From positions 1,255,501-1,319,500 of the forward strand of contig NZ_CP062167.1 in NCBI RefSeq assembly GCF_014844055.1: DNA of 64,000 bases. The letters are read 5' to 3'. This document shows, piece after piece, positions 11,985 to 21,734 of the stretch. Both the position numbers and the translations under genes were made by a program. The number at the start of each line of letters is the position of its first letter. The first letter of the stretch is position 1. A model generated the notes under the pieces. It did not search any database, was not told where the DNA came from, and saw only the letters and a list, made by a program, of their open reading frames with translations. This DNA is from Aureimonas sp. OT7. Lineage in GTDB: Bacteria; Pseudomonadota; Alphaproteobacteria; Rhizobiales; Rhizobiaceae.

Positions 11985-13268
11985 ATGAGTGGTCACTCGT
12001 CCTATGTCCCATCCACCGGTCTTACCCGGTGGATCGACTCCCGTCTTCCGCTTCCGCGCCTCGTCTATGATTCGTTCATCGCCTATCCGACGCCGCGCAA
12101 CCTGAACTACGCCTACACGTTCGGCGGTATTCTTTCCCTGTTCCTGGCGGCGCAGATCGTCACCGGCATCGTGCTGGCGATGCACTACGCCGCTTCGGTG
12201 GACGTCGCCTTCAATTCGGTCGAGCACATCATGCGCGACGTGAACTGGGGCTGGCTGCTACGCTACATGCACGCCAACGGCGCTTCCTTCTTCTTCATCG
12301 CCGTCTACCTGCATATCTTCCGCGGCCTCTATTACGGGTCGTACAAGGCGCCGCGCGAGATCCTCTGGATTCTCGGCGTCATCATCTTCCTTCTCATGAT
12401 GGCTACCGCCTTCATGGGTTACGTGCTTCCGTGGGGGCAGATGTCCTTCTGGGGCGCCACCGTCATCACCGGCTTCTTCACCGCCTTCCCGGTCATCGGA
12501 GAGCCGATCCAGACGCTGCTGCTCGGCGGTTTCGCCGTGGACAACCCGACGCTCAACCGCTTCTTCGCGCTGCATTACCTGCTGCCCTTCATGATCGCGG
12601 GCGTCGTCGTGCTGCACGTCTGGGCGCTGCACGTCGCAGGCCAGACCAACCCCACCGGCGTCGAGGTCAAGACCCCGAAGGACACGGTTCCCTTCACCCC
12701 CTACGCGACCATCAAGGACGCGTTCGGCATGGTCTTCTTCCTGATCTTCTTCGCTTATTTCGTCTTCTATCTGCCCAACTATCTGGGCCATCCGGACAAT
12801 TACATCCCGGCCAACTCGCTGCAGACGCCGGCACACATCGTGCCCGAATGGTACTTCCTGCCCTTCTACGCGATGCTGCGGGCCATCACCTTCAACATCG
12901 GCCCGATCGATTCCAAGCTGGGCGGCGTGCTGGTGATGTTCGGCTCGATCATCGTGCTGTTTTTCCTGCCCTGGCTCGACACGTCCAAGGTGAAGTCGAC
13001 GGCCTATCGCCCGGTCTACAAGGTCTTCTTCTGGATCTTCGCGGTCAACGCCGTCTTCCTCGGGTGGCTCGGTTCGCGTCCGGCCGAGGGCATCTATCCG
13101 CTGCTGTCGCTGATCGGCACGATCTACTACTTCGGCCACTTCCTGATCGTCCTGCCCGTTCTGGGCCTGGTCGAGACTCCGAAGAAGCTGCCGGCGTCGA
13201 TTACGGAGGCCGTGCTGGCCAAGCACGCCGCCCGTCATGGTGGTGCCGAAGCGGTGGCCAAAGGCTGA
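11985..13268 (+). CDS. petB: Cytochrome b of the bc1 complex
   Basis: 427 aa, eight-helix membrane subunit that oxidises ubiquinol (Qo site) and reduces quinone (Qi site). The heme-ligating histidines lie in the second and fourth helices ([44 protein letters not shown]). The Qo loop [14 protein letters not shown] carries the PEWY motif. Length matches rhizobial cytochrome b. It lies 21 nt after petA, and its stop overlaps an upstream ATG of petC. Confidence 0.96.
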   Translation: MSGHSSYVPSTGLTRWIDSRLPLPRLVYDSFIAYPTPRNLNYAYTFGGILSLFLAAQIVTGIVLAMHYAASVDVAFNSVEHIMRDVNWGWLLRYMHANGASFFFIAVYLHIFRGLYYGSYKAPREILWILGVIIFLLMMATAFMGYVLPWGQMSFWGATVITGFFTAFPVIGEPIQTLLLGGFAVDNPTLNRFFALHYLLPFMIAGVVVLHVWALHVAGQTNPTGVEVKTPKDTVPFTPYATIKDAFGMVFFLIFFAYFVFYLPNYLGHPDNYIPANSLQTPAHIVPEWYFLPFYAMLRAITFNIGPIDSKLGGVLVMFGSIIVLFFLPWLDTSKVKSTAYRPVYKVFFWIFAVNAVFLGWLGSRPAEGIYPLLSLIGTIYYFGHFLIVLPVLGLVETPKKLPASITEAVLAKHAARHGGAEAVAKG

Positions 13269-13291
13269 TGAAGCGCACGAAGGAACTTGCA

Positions 13292-14254
13292 ATGAAAAGG
13301 CTTCTATCAGCACTCCTTGCGGCGGCATTTCTTGCTGCGCCCCTGCCTGCCTTCGCCCAGACCGCGGAGCCTGCCCCGGCGGCAGAGGCTCCCGCCCCGG
13401 GCGAGGCGCCCGCCGCTTCCACCGGCGTCAACACGGTCTCCGGCGAGCAGGAGGGCGAAGCCCATGCCGCCGAGGCGGAAGAGCACGCGTCTCCGCACTA
13501 TCCGCTCAAGAAACCCGAGCACATGGAGTGGAGCTTTGCCGGCCCGTTCGGCAAGTGGGATCTGGGCCAGTTGCAACGCGGCATGCAGGTGTATCGCGAG
13601 GTCTGCTCCTCGTGCCACTCGCTGAACCTCGTCGCCTTCCGCAACCTGGAAGCCCTCGGCTACAGCGATGCGCAGGTTCGCGCCCTCGCTGCCGAATATC
13701 AGATCCAGGACGGCCCGGACGCCAATGGCGAAATGTTCGAGCGGCCCGGGATTCCGAGCGATCATTTCCCGGCACCGTTCCCCAACCCGGAAGCGGCTGC
13801 CGCGTCCAACGGCGGAGCGCATCCGCCAGACTTCTCGCTCATCGCCAAGGCACGGGCTGTCGAGCGCGGCTTCCCCACCTTCGTGTTCGATATCTTCACC
13901 CAGTATGCCGAAGGCGGCCCGGATTACATCCACGCGCTGCTGACCGGCTACGGAGAAGAGCCGCCTGCTGGCCTCGAACTGCAGCCGGGCACGCATTACA
14001 ACCCCTATTTCATCGCCTCTTCGGCGCTGGCCATGGCGCAACCGATCAGCGATGGGCAGGTCACCTACGGCGACGGATCCCCCGAGACCGTCGATCAGTA
14101 TTCGCGCGATATCGCGGCCTTCCTGATGTGGGCGGCAGAGCCGCATTTGGTGGAGCGCAAGTCGCTGGGCTTCGTGGTGATGATCTTCCTCATCGGCTTC
14201 GCCGGCATGCTCTATGCCGTGAAGCGCCGGGTCTGGTCCAAGATCCCACACTGA
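13292..14254 (+). CDS. petC: Cytochrome c1
   Basis: 320 aa membrane-anchored c-type cytochrome that hands electrons from the Rieske protein to cytochrome c. The start at 13292 has an AAGGA site 7 nt upstream and opens a perfect signal peptide (MKRLLSALLAAAFLAAPLPA). The earlier in-frame ATG at 13268 overlaps petB but spoils the leader. A Pro/Ala/Glu-rich linker (~25-75) precedes the domain. The heme site is CSSCHS, and the C-terminal helix (VVMIFLIGFAGMLYAV) anchors it. Confidence 0.95.
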   Translation: MKRLLSALLAAAFLAAPLPAFAQTAEPAPAAEAPAPGEAPAASTGVNTVSGEQEGEAHAAEAEEHASPHYPLKKPEHMEWSFAGPFGKWDLGQLQRGMQVYREVCSSCHSLNLVAFRNLEALGYSDAQVRALAAEYQIQDGPDANGEMFERPGIPSDHFPAPFPNPEAAAASNGGAHPPDFSLIAKARAVERGFPTFVFDIFTQYAEGGPDYIHALLTGYGEEPPAGLELQPGTHYNPYFIASSALAMAQPISDGQVTYGDGSPETVDQYSRDIAAFLMWAAEPHLVERKSLGFVVMIFLIGFAGMLYAVKRRVWSKIPH

Positions 14255-14278
14255 CAGCGTTTCACAGCTGGCAAACGT

Positions 14279-15379
14279 TCAGGGGCCTTTCGGGGCCCCT
14301 GTTTCGTTTCCGGCCGCGGGATGCAGGTCTTCTGCCGATATTGTCGGGCCATGCGGATGTGCCCGGCGCCATGCGCTTGGCGGCATGCCCATGACGCGCA
14401 GAAATTCGCGGTTGAAGTTGGATTTCGTCATGAAGCCGGAATCGAGCATGATCGCGGTGACGCTATCGCCCGTTCCGCGCAGCAACCGGCTCGCATGGCG
14501 CACCCGATGCTCATTCACATACTGCGATACGCTGATGCCGTGGCTGCGGTTTATGGCAATGGAGACTTGGCGAGACGGTAGCCCGAGCCTTCGGGAAATC
14601 CTGGCAAGGTTAAGGTCCAGATCCATGTAAAGCTCGGTATCGCGCATGAGCGCTTCGACACGCCCGGCAATGAGCGTTTCGCTGCCGTTGGGGACGGGCG
14701 GCGGGGTTGGCCTGCTTTCGGGCGAAGCGACCTCGTCAGGGGCGCTGTCGCGCGCCACCGTGGCCGCCACGCCAAGGGTTACGAGCGCCAGCACATTTCC
14801 GGCTGCAACGATGGCGGGTGCGTGAGCGCCTCCGGACCAGTCCAGGTCCAGACCGATAACGACATCCGAGGCGGCCGACCCAAGCAGCGCCAGCCCCGTC
14901 ACGTACACGGCGCGGTAGGAGTGCAGCACCCCGTCGAGACGCGAGGTGACGAGCCTATCCGGCCCCGATCATGCATCCCATAGAAGCGCAACCCCATAAG
15001 CGACGAACAGGGCGACGATCACGAGACCGACCGGTGCCGGCCAGAAAACAACCAGCCCGGCCACGGCAACCGCCGGCGTCAGATGCAGGGCTATCGTCCG
15101 TGGCCGGGGGTGGAAGCGATCGCTGCACAGGGAGCGGAAGGAAAGCCAGGCCAAAGGCGCGATAGCTGATGCCATGATGGCCATGGCGGGCAGTACGGCG
15201 AGGATTCCGTAGCCCCACCGAAGACCGATCAGAACGGACTGGATGGCGTAGGCAATGATCAGAACGGTGAAGAGCGAGCCGTGAAACGGCTCGCCGTCCG
15301 CATCGCGTCCGACATACTCCCTGGCGAGCAGGATCACGATCAGGAAGGCAACGAAGAAGGGCAGGGGAACGAGAAACAT
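14279..15379 (-). pseudogene. AraC-family regulator with N-terminal membrane domain, interrupted by an in-frame TGA
   Basis: Two same-frame open stretches join into one 367-codon gene. Positions 14972-15379 encode about five membrane segments ending ...YGVALLWDA. A TGA stop lies at 14969-14971, and the frame then continues without shift as SGPDRLVTSRLDGVLHSYRAVYVTG through one or two more membrane segments. It ends in a complete AraC HTH domain (LARISRRLGLPSRQVS and FMTKSNFNREFLRVMG). Homologues of this architecture are single polypeptides of about 350 aa. A single nonsense substitution, or a base-call error, explains the break. Restart inside the second half could still give a DNA-binding fragment. 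It is divergent from the exported protein at 15525. Confidence 0.8.
14280..14312 (+). terminator. Rho-independent terminator of petABC
   Basis: Eight-bp stem CAGGGGCC / GGCCCCTG (14280-14287 and 14294-14301) with a 6-nt loop, followed by TTTCGTTT. It lies 26 nt after the petC stop and overlaps the last codons of the convergent AraC-type reading frame. Confidence 0.7.
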
Positions 15380-15430
15380 GGCCGGTCAGACTCCGTGATC
15401 CGAGACAGGATCAGGTCCCCGATGACCTGG

Positions 15431-15462
15431 ATCACGATCAGGATCGACCTTTATCACGATCC
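15431..15462. promoter_or_regulatory. Direct repeat, candidate AraC-type operator
   Basis: The nonamer ATCACGATC occurs at 15431-15439 and again at 15453-15461, 22 nt apart, i.e. two helical turns on the same face of the DNA. That is the usual arrangement for AraC-family sites. An inverted partial copy, CGTGATC, is at 15394-15400. The site lies between the broken AraC-like gene and the exported protein gene. Confidence 0.45.
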
Positions 15463-15524
15463 GGGACGCGCGATCGCGCACCATTCTGCTTCTGGGGGTA
15501 TCGAAACCGCATCGGAAGCCAATC

Positions 15525-16235
15525 ATGCAATCGAAATCCATTCTGGCGCTGGCGATCCTTTTTCTTGCCTGTGCCCCGGCAAAGGCGGCCGACGCCGCTG
15601 CAAACCTCGACCTTTCCGGCGTCACGCAGGTACAGGTGAGCGGCGATGCAAGCGTCATCCGGCTGACGGCGTCGCCCGGGCAGGAGCATCGGGTCACGGC
15701 ATCGGCGGTTCGAACGGGATGGTTCGGGCGTTGGTGGCTGTCGAGCTGGTTCTACGAAGACTGCCGGTCGCAGACGCGGATGTGGCTCGACGGCGATAAA
15801 TTGATGCTCGATGCCGGGTCAGCCTGGTCGTTCGGTCCGGGCGAATGCCGGGTCGAGTTTACCGCAGGCCTTCCGTCGGATGTGCCGGTGACGATCGATC
15901 AGCAGGCCTCCGACATCCACCTGTCCGGCGCGTTCGCTGCGGTGCGCCTCGCGGGCCAGGCAGCGGATCTGAGCTTTTCAGGCACCGCATCTTCCGTGGA
16001 GTTGCGCACGCGCGCCCTGAGGGCAAATCTTGTGTTCAAGTCTTCGGCCGAGCCCTCAACGACGCTCGTGGACAGCGATGCGCTGGATTTGAGCGTTCGG
16101 TACACCGATGCCACCAGCATCCATTACCAGGTCAAGGCTTCCGCCGCTCTGGTCGACAGCAGTCGCCCGGACGTACCGGATGCCTCCACCAGATTGCTGG
16201 TCAACGCCGACTATGTCCGCGCCACCATCCGCTAG
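15525..16235 (+). CDS. Exported beta-rich protein of unknown function (DUF4097/adhesin-like)
   Basis: 236 aa with a signal peptide (residues 1-21, cleavage after AKA) and a GGAAG ribosome site 7 nt before the ATG. The mature chain consists of alternating short hydrophobic and polar strands (DLSGVTQVQVSGDASVIRL, SDIHLSGAFAAVRLAG), as in beta-helical or putative auto-adhesin DUF4097-type proteins that sit in the envelope. A WFGRWWLSSWFYEDC segment near residue 65 is unusually rich in tryptophan. No enzyme motif is seen. Its 3' end overlaps the convergent MaoC gene by 4 nt. It is probably controlled by the divergent AraC-like regulator. Confidence 0.7.
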   Translation: MQSKSILALAILFLACAPAKAADAAANLDLSGVTQVQVSGDASVIRLTASPGQEHRVTASAVRTGWFGRWWLSSWFYEDCRSQTRMWLDGDKLMLDAGSAWSFGPGECRVEFTAGLPSDVPVTIDQQASDIHLSGAFAAVRLAGQAADLSFSGTASSVELRTRALRANLVFKSSAEPSTTLVDSDALDLSVRYTDATSIHYQVKASAALVDSSRPDVPDASTRLLVNADYVRATIR

Positions 16236-16702
16236 GCGGTGCGCAGGAAAACGCTTGCGTCGAAACCAAGGGCGGCTTTGCCGTCCTGGGTCTCGGCATC
16301 GACGCGGCTGTCGATGACGGCCCATCCGTGCCGGCGTTGCGACAGGCGCTTGGCCGTCGCCGTCGTGCGATAGGTAATCCGGTCGCCGGCATAGACGGGC
16401 CGCAGCCACTTGATGTTGCGGACACCGGGCGAGGGGCCCCATTGGGGCTCGTCAAGCCCTTCGGCGGCGCGCCGAGCCGCGGTGGCCGCCATGAACGCCA
16501 CGTTGAGCTTCATGAAGACGGCCGTCGTATGCCATCCGGACGCGCAAAGGCCGCCGAACAGGCTGGCTTTCGCGGCCTCCGCATCGAGGTGGAATGGCTG
16601 CGGATCGAAGGCGCGTGCAAAGCGCACGATCTCTTCCGCCGTGAAGAGGTGCGTGCCGATCTCTACCGGTTCGCCGATGACGATATCGTCGAAGAAGCTC
16701 AT
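16232..16702 (-). CDS. MaoC-family dehydratase (hot-dog fold)
   Basis: 156 aa single hot-dog domain of the MaoC/(R)-specific enoyl-CoA hydratase family. It has the family segment ARAFDPQPFHLDAEAAKASLFGGLCASGWHT, whose Asp and His correspond to the hydratase catalytic pair. ATG at 16702 overlaps the stop of the upstream MaoC gene (ATGA). The two proteins are diverged paralogues and probably form a heterodimer or act on the same acyl-CoA substrate, which is not known. Confidence 0.88.
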   Translation of the reverse strand: MSFFDDIVIGEPVEIGTHLFTAEEIVRFARAFDPQPFHLDAEAAKASLFGGLCASGWHTTAVFMKLNVAFMAATAARRAAEGLDEPQWGPSPGVRNIKWLRPVYAGDRITYRTTATAKRLSQRRHGWAVIDSRVDAETQDGKAALGFDASVFLRTA

Positions 16703-17145
16703 GCGGCCTCGCGCCTTAGCAGCATCACGCTGTACTCGCTCTCGACCACCCGCTCGCCAGCCTGGTTCTGCAACCATGTCCGCAGCTTCAGGAAACCGAT
16801 ACGGGGGCGGGACGCGGAACCGCGCGCGCCCAGCACCTCGGTTTCCCCCGTCAGGCTGTCACCGGGGCGCACCGGCGCCAGCCAGTTGACGAAGTCGACG
16901 CCCGGCGACCCCTGCGAGGACGAGGAATGGATGAAGGCATCGCACATCATCCGCATCATCATGCCGCAGACATGCCAGCCCGATGCCGACAGGCCGCCCA
17001 GAAGGCTGCCGGCGGCCGCATCCTCGTCAAGATGCATCGGCTGCGGGTCGTACTCCTGCGCGAAGGCGACGATCTCCTCGCGCGTCACCGGATAGGGGCC
17101 CATGGGCAGGCGTGTCCCGACCGGGAAATCCTCGAACATCTGCAA
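16699..17145 (-). CDS. MaoC-family dehydratase (hot-dog fold), paralogue
   Basis: 148 aa, with the same fold and the same segment as the next gene (AQEYDPQPMHLDEDAAAGSLLGGLSASGWH), so the catalytic Asp and His are kept. It lies 22 nt downstream of ychF on the same strand and may be read through from that operon. It has a Met-rich stretch (VCGMMMRMMCDAF) where the acyl chain usually packs. Confidence 0.88.
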   Translation of the reverse strand: MQMFEDFPVGTRLPMGPYPVTREEIVAFAQEYDPQPMHLDEDAAAGSLLGGLSASGWHVCGMMMRMMCDAFIHSSSSQGSPGVDFVNWLAPVRPGDSLTGETEVLGARGSASRPRIGFLKLRTWLQNQAGERVVESEYSVMLLRREAA

Positions 17146-17167
17146 GGCCGGTTCCTCCCGAAGCGCG

Positions 17168-18271
17168 TCAGACGTTGAACTTGAACATCATGATATCGCC
17201 ATCCTGGACGACGTATTCCTTACCTTCGTCCCGTGCCTTGCCGGCTTCCTTTGCGGCGGATTCTCCGCCTAGCCGTACGAAATCGTCATAGGCGATGGTT
17301 TGGGCGCGGATGAAGCCCTTCTCGAAGTCGGTGTGGATGACGCCGGCCGCCTGCGGCGCCTTGTAACCCCGCAGGATGGTCCAGGCGCGCGTCTCCTTCG
17401 GCCCGACCGTGAAATAGGTAATGAGATCCAGCAGGTCGTAGCCGGCGCGGATCAGCCGGTCCAGCCCGGGCTCCGTCAGGCCCATGGCCTCGAGATAGTC
17501 GCCGACCTCGTCATCGGGCAATTGGGCGATCTCGGCCTCGATGGCGGCGGAAATGACGACGCTGCGCGCTCCCTGCTTTTCCGCCATGGCCGCGACGGCG
17601 GCCGAATAGGCATTGCCGGTTGCGGCATCCTCTTCGGCCACGTTGCAGACATACAGGACGGGCTTGGAGGTCAGAAGGTTCAGGTTGCGCAGCTGGCTTC
17701 GCTCGTCCGCGTCGAAGCCGGCGATCAGCGTGCGCGCAGGCTCGCCGGTCTGAAGCTTGGCCAGGACCGCTTCCATCACCGGCAACTGGGCAATGGACTC
17801 CTTGTCCTTGCCAGCGGCGCGCTTGCGCGTGTTGACGATGCGCCGCTCGATGCTTTCGAGATCCGACAGCATCAGTTCGGTCTCGACGGTCTCGGCGTCT
17901 GCAACCGGATCGATCCGGCCTTCGACATGGGTGATGTCGTCGTTCTCGAAACAGCGAAGCACGTGCGCGATGGCGTCGACTTCGCGGATATTGGCAAGGA
18001 ACTGATTGCCGAGCCCCTCACCCTTGGATGCGCCCCGCACGAGGCCGGCAATATCCACGAACGTGATCCGCGTCGGAATGATCTGCGCGGACTTGCCGAT
18101 GCGGGAGATTTCCGCAAGACGCGAATCCGGTACGCCGACATCGCCCGTATTCGGCTCGATGGTGCAGAACGGGTAATTCGCGGCTTGCGCGGCGGCCGTC
18201 TTGGTGAGCGCGTTGAAGAGGGTGGACTTGCCGACATTCGGCAGACCGACGATACCGCAGCGAAAACCCAT
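17168..18271 (-). CDS. ychF: Redox-regulated ribosome-binding ATPase YchF/EngD
   Basis: 367 aa Obg-family P-loop protein. G1 is [17 protein letters not shown]3 is DIAGLV, and the usual NKxD is replaced by NVAEED, the hallmark change that makes YchF prefer ATP over GTP. A coiled-coil insert is followed by the C-terminal TGS domain ([16 protein letters not shown]...). It lies downstream of pth, a pairing conserved across proteobacteria. It binds ribosomes and modulates stress responses. Confidence 0.96.
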   Translation of the reverse strand: MGFRCGIVGLPNVGKSTLFNALTKTAAAQAANYPFCTIEPNTGDVGVPDSRLAEISRIGKSAQIIPTRITFVDIAGLVRGASKGEGLGNQFLANIREVDAIAHVLRCFENDDITHVEGRIDPVADAETVETELMLSDLESIERRIVNTRKRAAGKDKESIAQLPVMEAVLAKLQTGEPARTLIAGFDADERSQLRNLNLLTSKPVLYVCNVAEEDAATGNAYSAAVAAMAEKQGARSVVISAAIEAEIAQLPDDEVGDYLEAMGLTEPGLDRLIRAGYDLLDLITYFTVGPKETRAWTILRGYKAPQAAGVIHTDFEKGFIRAQTIAYDDFVRLGGESAAKEAGKARDEGKEYVVQDGDIMMFKFNV

Positions 18272-18325
18272 GATGCACTTTCATCCGATGGCCCCGCCGA
18301 GCGGCCGGGTAGGGGCCCTGACTGT

Positions 18326-19048
18326 TCAATCCTTGCCGAAAATCCGCTTCAGCATGTCGGCCATCGGGCCGCTCGTCGGAATGCGCTGCGGGGCCGCGCC
18401 CCGCGCCTGCCGGATATGGCTGGCACTTTTCTGCTTCGCCTTCGGCTCGGCCACCGCGCCCGCCGACGGCTTGTCCGTCGGCTTCGCGCCGCCGCCGGAC
18501 AGCCGGTTCATGAAGCCTGCATCGTCGCCGGAGGCAAGAAGATCCGCATTGCGCGCGACGTTTTCCAGAAGAGGACGCAGCCATTCCTGGTCGGCCATGG
18601 CGAAGTCGCCGAGCACGTAGGGCGAAACGAGTTCCCTGGCGCCCGGATGGCCGATGCCCAGGCGCACGCGCCGGTACTCACGGCCGAGATGGGCGTCGAT
18701 GCTCCGCAATCCGTTGTGGCCACCATGGCCGCCACCCGTCTTGACCCGTACCTTTCCGGGCGGCAGGTCGAGCTCGTCGTGCAGCACGATGATGGATGCG
18801 GGTTCTATCTTGTAGAAGCCGGCAGCAGCGGCGACACTTTCGCCCGAGGCGTTCATGAAGGTCTGCGGCTTGAGCAGCAGCACCTTCTCGGCACCGATGC
18901 GACCCTCGGAGATTTCGCCCTTGAACTTCTGCGACCAGGGCGAGAAGGACGGGTCGCAATGGATTTCATCCACCGCCATGAAGCCGATATTGTGTCGGTT
19001 TCCGGCATAGCGGGGGCCGGGATTTCCCAGACCTGCGATCAGCAGCAT
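18326..19048 (-). CDS. pth: Peptidyl-tRNA hydrolase
   Basis: 240 aa enzyme that recycles peptidyl-tRNA released from stalled ribosomes. The N-terminal [17 protein letters not shown] carries the catalytic His and the peptide-binding Asn; [28 protein letters not shown] holds the catalytic Asp. Compared with the ~190-aa E. coli enzyme it has a C-terminal extension of ~45 Lys/Ala/Pro-rich residues, common in rhizobia. It is in the rplY-pth-ychF order. Confidence 0.95.
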   Translation of the reverse strand: MLLIAGLGNPGPRYAGNRHNIGFMAVDEIHCDPSFSPWSQKFKGEISEGRIGAEKVLLLKPQTFMNASGESVAAAAGFYKIEPASIIVLHDELDLPPGKVRVKTGGGHGGHNGLRSIDAHLGREYRRVRLGIGHPGARELVSPYVLGDFAMADQEWLRPLLENVARNADLLASGDDAGFMNRLSGGGAKPTDKPSAGAVAEPKAKQKSASHIRQARGAAPQRIPTSGPMADMLKRIFGKD

Positions 19049-19099
19049 GAAGCCCGGCCCCCTCGATGGTCGATCCTGCGGCCCGGAAGGGCCGATGGA

Positions 19100-19738
19100 T
19101 CAGTCTTCCTTGGCGTCGTCTTCGGACGTGGACTCTGCAGCCTCGGCGGCTTCATCGTCTTCCGCGACTTCGACCTTCGGCGCCACGATGGAGGCGACCA
19201 CGAAGTCGCTGTCGTCGACCAGTGTCACGCCCTTCGGCAGCTTGAGCTGCGAAGCGTGGACGGAATCGCCGATCTCCATGCCCGTCAGGTCGACGGTGAA
19301 GGCATCCGGAATGCCTTCGGCGGGGGCATGCACGTTGATGTCATGCTCGGCGATGTTGAGAACGCCGTTCTTCGCCTTGATGCCAGGCGCTTCGTCTTCG
19401 TTCTCGAAGTGAACCGGCACGCGTACGGTAACGATCGACTTGGCGGAAACGCGCAGGAAGTCGACATGGACCAGCGTGTCCTTGACGACGTCGAGCTGGT
19501 AGTCCTTCGGCAGGACGCGGATCTTCTTGCCGTCGACTTCGATGGTGGCGACCGTGGTCAGGAAGCCGCCCGAATGAAGGCGCAGGAAGGTTTCCTTGTA
19601 ATCGATGGCGATCGGCAGGGGCTCCTGCTTGTCGCCGTAGATGACCGCTGGCACTTTGCCGTTGCGACGGAGATTTCTGGCGGCCCCCTTGCCGACCTTC
19701 TCGCGCGCCTCGGCCTTGACCGTGTAGCTCTCGCTCAT
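19100..19738 (-). CDS. rplY: 50S ribosomal protein L25/general stress protein Ctc
   Basis: 212 aa long-form (CTC) L25. The N-terminal ~90 residues bind 5S rRNA ([24 protein letters not shown]). The second beta domain (~100-190) is typical of the TL5/CTC type, and the tail is strongly acidic. It is the first gene of rplY-pth-ychF, with a promoter-like pair about 160 nt upstream, leaving a long leader. Confidence 0.95.
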   Translation of the reverse strand: MSESYTVKAEAREKVGKGAARNLRRNGKVPAVIYGDKQEPLPIAIDYKETFLRLHSGGFLTTVATIEVDGKKIRVLPKDYQLDVVKDTLVHVDFLRVSAKSIVTVRVPVHFENEDEAPGIKAKNGVLNIAEHDINVHAPAEGIPDAFTVDLTGMEIGDSVHASQLKLPKGVTLVDDSDFVVASIVAPKVEVAEDDEAAEAAESTSEDDAKED

Positions 19739-19898
19739 GGGTAAGTCCTTGCTTTAAATTCGGAGAAGCCGTTCCGGTGCACCATGCACGCAACGACGAA
19801 AAGCGCCATATGGCCAACGGCCAGCCTTGCGGCTGCGCCGCGACCCATGGTCGCTTCACTCCGCGCTGCCTCCAAGGGTGTCTGCGCGGATGGAGGTG

Positions 19899-19927
19899 CC
19901 TATAGACCAGCCCTCGCCATAATTCAA
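19899..19927 (-). promoter_or_regulatory. Sigma70-like promoter for rplY-pth-ychF
   Basis: On the minus strand, TTGAAT (19922-19927) and TATAGG (19899-19904) are separated by exactly 17 nt. Transcription would start near 19890, giving a ~150-nt untranslated leader before rplY at 19738. Confidence 0.5.
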
Positions 19928-20011
19928 GAAGCGGGAGCGGCAGCCGGGGGAGGCTGTCTGCCGACACGTGCGCGTGATAGCGTCCCGGCTGCAATTCCTG
20001 CGGAGGCGATG

Positions 20012-20638
20012 ATGGCGGAACTTATCCTGTACACAAACCCGATGTCGCGCGGGCGGATCGCGCGCTGGATGCTGGAGGAGGTGGGCGTTCCGTACGAGAC
20101 GCAGGTTCTCGCCTACGGGCCGGACGGCATGAAAGGCCCTGCCTATCGCGCCATCAATCCGATGGGCAAGGTGCCCGCAATCCGCCACGACGGCGTCGTC
20201 GTGACCGAGGCGGCGGCGATCTGCGCCTATCTTGCCGACGCCTTTCCCCAGGCCGGGTTGGCGCCGGCGCATGACTCGAAGGAGAGGGGGCCATATTACC
20301 GTTGGCTCTTCTTCGCGGCGGGGCCGTTGGAGCAGGCCGTCGTCAACAAGGCTTGCGGGTTCCAGCCAACCTCCGAGCAGGGCCGCATGGTCGGCTATGG
20401 CAGTTATGGCGAGACGCTGGACGCCCTGGAAGCTGCCGTCGCCGCCGCCGACTACATCGCAGGCGACAGGTTCAGCGCGGCGGACCTTTATGTCGGCGCT
20501 CACCTCGGATGGGGCCTTGCCTTCGGCACGATCGAAAAGCGTCCGGCCTTCGAGGCTTATGCCAGGCGCATGAGTAATCGCCCCGCCTGCAAGCGAGCGG
20601 CCGCGATCGACGATGCGCTGATGCCAAAGAAGGAGTGA
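20012..20638 (+). CDS. Glutathione S-transferase
   Basis: 208 aa. The start at 20012 (the second ATG of ATGATG) lies 5 nt after GGAGG. The N-terminal thioredoxin-like domain (LILYTNPMSRGRIARWMLEEVGVPYE) has Ser or Arg near the active position, and the cis-Pro segment GKVPAIRHDG is followed by the GSH-binding TEAAAICAYLAD. The C-terminal domain is all-alpha. It probably conjugates glutathione to an electrophile; the substrate is unknown. It converges on prs with a 19-nt gap. Confidence 0.9.
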   Translation: MAELILYTNPMSRGRIARWMLEEVGVPYETQVLAYGPDGMKGPAYRAINPMGKVPAIRHDGVVVTEAAAICAYLADAFPQAGLAPAHDSKERGPYYRWLFFAAGPLEQAVVNKACGFQPTSEQGRMVGYGSYGETLDALEAAVAAADYIAGDRFSAADLYVGAHLGWGLAFGTIEKRPAFEAYARRMSNRPACKRAAAIDDALMPKKE

Positions 20639-20657
20639 CCTTGCCCGGCTTTGCCGC

Positions 20658-21590
20658 TCAGTCGAACAGGCTGGAGACGGACTGTTCGGTAGCCGTCCGT
20701 GCGATGGCTTCGCCGAGCAGGTTGGCGGTCGTTACGACGCGGATGTTGCGCGCCTCGCGGATCGCCGAATTGGGCTGGATGGAATCGGTGATCACCAGCT
20801 CTTCCAGATTGGAGTTGACGATGCGCGGTACCGCCCCGCCCGACAGGACGCCGTGGGTGATGTAGGCCCGAACGCTTTTTGCACCATGGGCCATCAGGGC
20901 GTCCGCCGCGTTGCACAGGGTGCCGCCGGAATCGATGATGTCGTCGATGAGGATGCAGTGCCGTCCATCGACATCGCCGATGATGTTCATGACTTCGGAT
21001 TCCCCCGGCTTTTCGCGGCGCTTGTCCACGATGGCCAGCAAAGCGTCGAGGCGCTTGGCCAGCGAGCGGGCGCGGACCACGCCCCCGACATCGGGCGAAA
21101 CGACCATGACGTTGTCGAGGTCGAGATGCTCCTTGATGTCGCGGGCCATCAGCGGCACGGCGAAGAGGTTGTCGGTAGGGATATCGAAGAAGCCCTGGAT
21201 CTGCCCGGCATGCAGGTCCAGCGTCATCACGCGGTCGGCGCCGGCCTCGGTGATGAGGTTGGCGACGAGCTTGGCGGAGATCGGGGTGCGGCCACCGGCT
21301 TTACGGTCCTGCCGCGCATAGCCGAAATAGGGGAGGACGGCGGTGATGCGGCGAGCCGAGGCCCGGCGCATGGCGTCGATCATGATGAGAAGTTCCATCA
21401 GGTGATCGTTGGCCGGGTATGAGGTCGACTGGATGATGAAGACATCCTCGCCGCGCACGTTCTCCTGAATTTCGACGAAGATCTCCTGGTCGGCGAAGCG
21501 CCGCACGGTTGCCTTGCCGAGGGGCAGTTCGAGGTAGCGCGCAATGGCCTCGGCAAGGACCCGGTTCGAATTGCCGACGAAGAGTTTCAT
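20658..21590 (-). CDS. prs: Ribose-phosphate pyrophosphokinase
   Basis: 310 aa class I PRPP synthase, making PRPP from ribose 5-phosphate and ATP for nucleotides, His and Trp. It has the conserved N-terminus [15 protein letters not shown], the ATP-binding flexible-loop segment RQDRK, the pyrophosphate loop [18 protein letters not shown] and the ribose-phosphate loop [10 protein letters not shown]. Length is standard. A weak promoter pair lies 60-90 nt upstream. Confidence 0.97.
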   Translation of the reverse strand: MKLFVGNSNRVLAEAIARYLELPLGKATVRRFADQEIFVEIQENVRGEDVFIIQSTSYPANDHLMELLIMIDAMRRASARRITAVLPYFGYARQDRKAGGRTPISAKLVANLITEAGADRVMTLDLHAGQIQGFFDIPTDNLFAVPLMARDIKEHLDLDNVMVVSPDVGGVVRARSLAKRLDALLAIVDKRREKPGESEVMNIIGDVDGRHCILIDDIIDSGGTLCNAADALMAHGAKSVRAYITHGVLSGGAVPRIVNSNLEELVITDSIQPNSAIREARNIRVVTTANLLGEAIARTATEQSVSSLFD

Positions 21591-21649
21591 GCGGTTTCCG
21601 CTCGCGACCGATCAAAAGGGACAAACGGGCCTTGCCGTCCGATGCCGTG

Positions 21650-21678
21650 GCTCTAAGCGGCTTTGCGAGTCGTTTCAA
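21650..21678 (-). promoter_or_regulatory. Possible promoter of prs
   Basis: On the minus strand, TTGAAA (21673-21678) and TAGAGC (21650-21655) have a 17-nt spacer. The -10 match is poor, so this is only a candidate. Confidence 0.3.
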
Positions 21679-21734
21679 GGATTTCCGTCACCCGACCACC
21701 GTCACGCATATGATACCGCCGGTTACCTCGTCAG

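Noticed and set aside
17300..19744. 814-codon open frame on the plus strand
   Set aside because: It covers ychF, pth and rplY in antisense, crosses their intergenic gaps and shows no recognisable fold.
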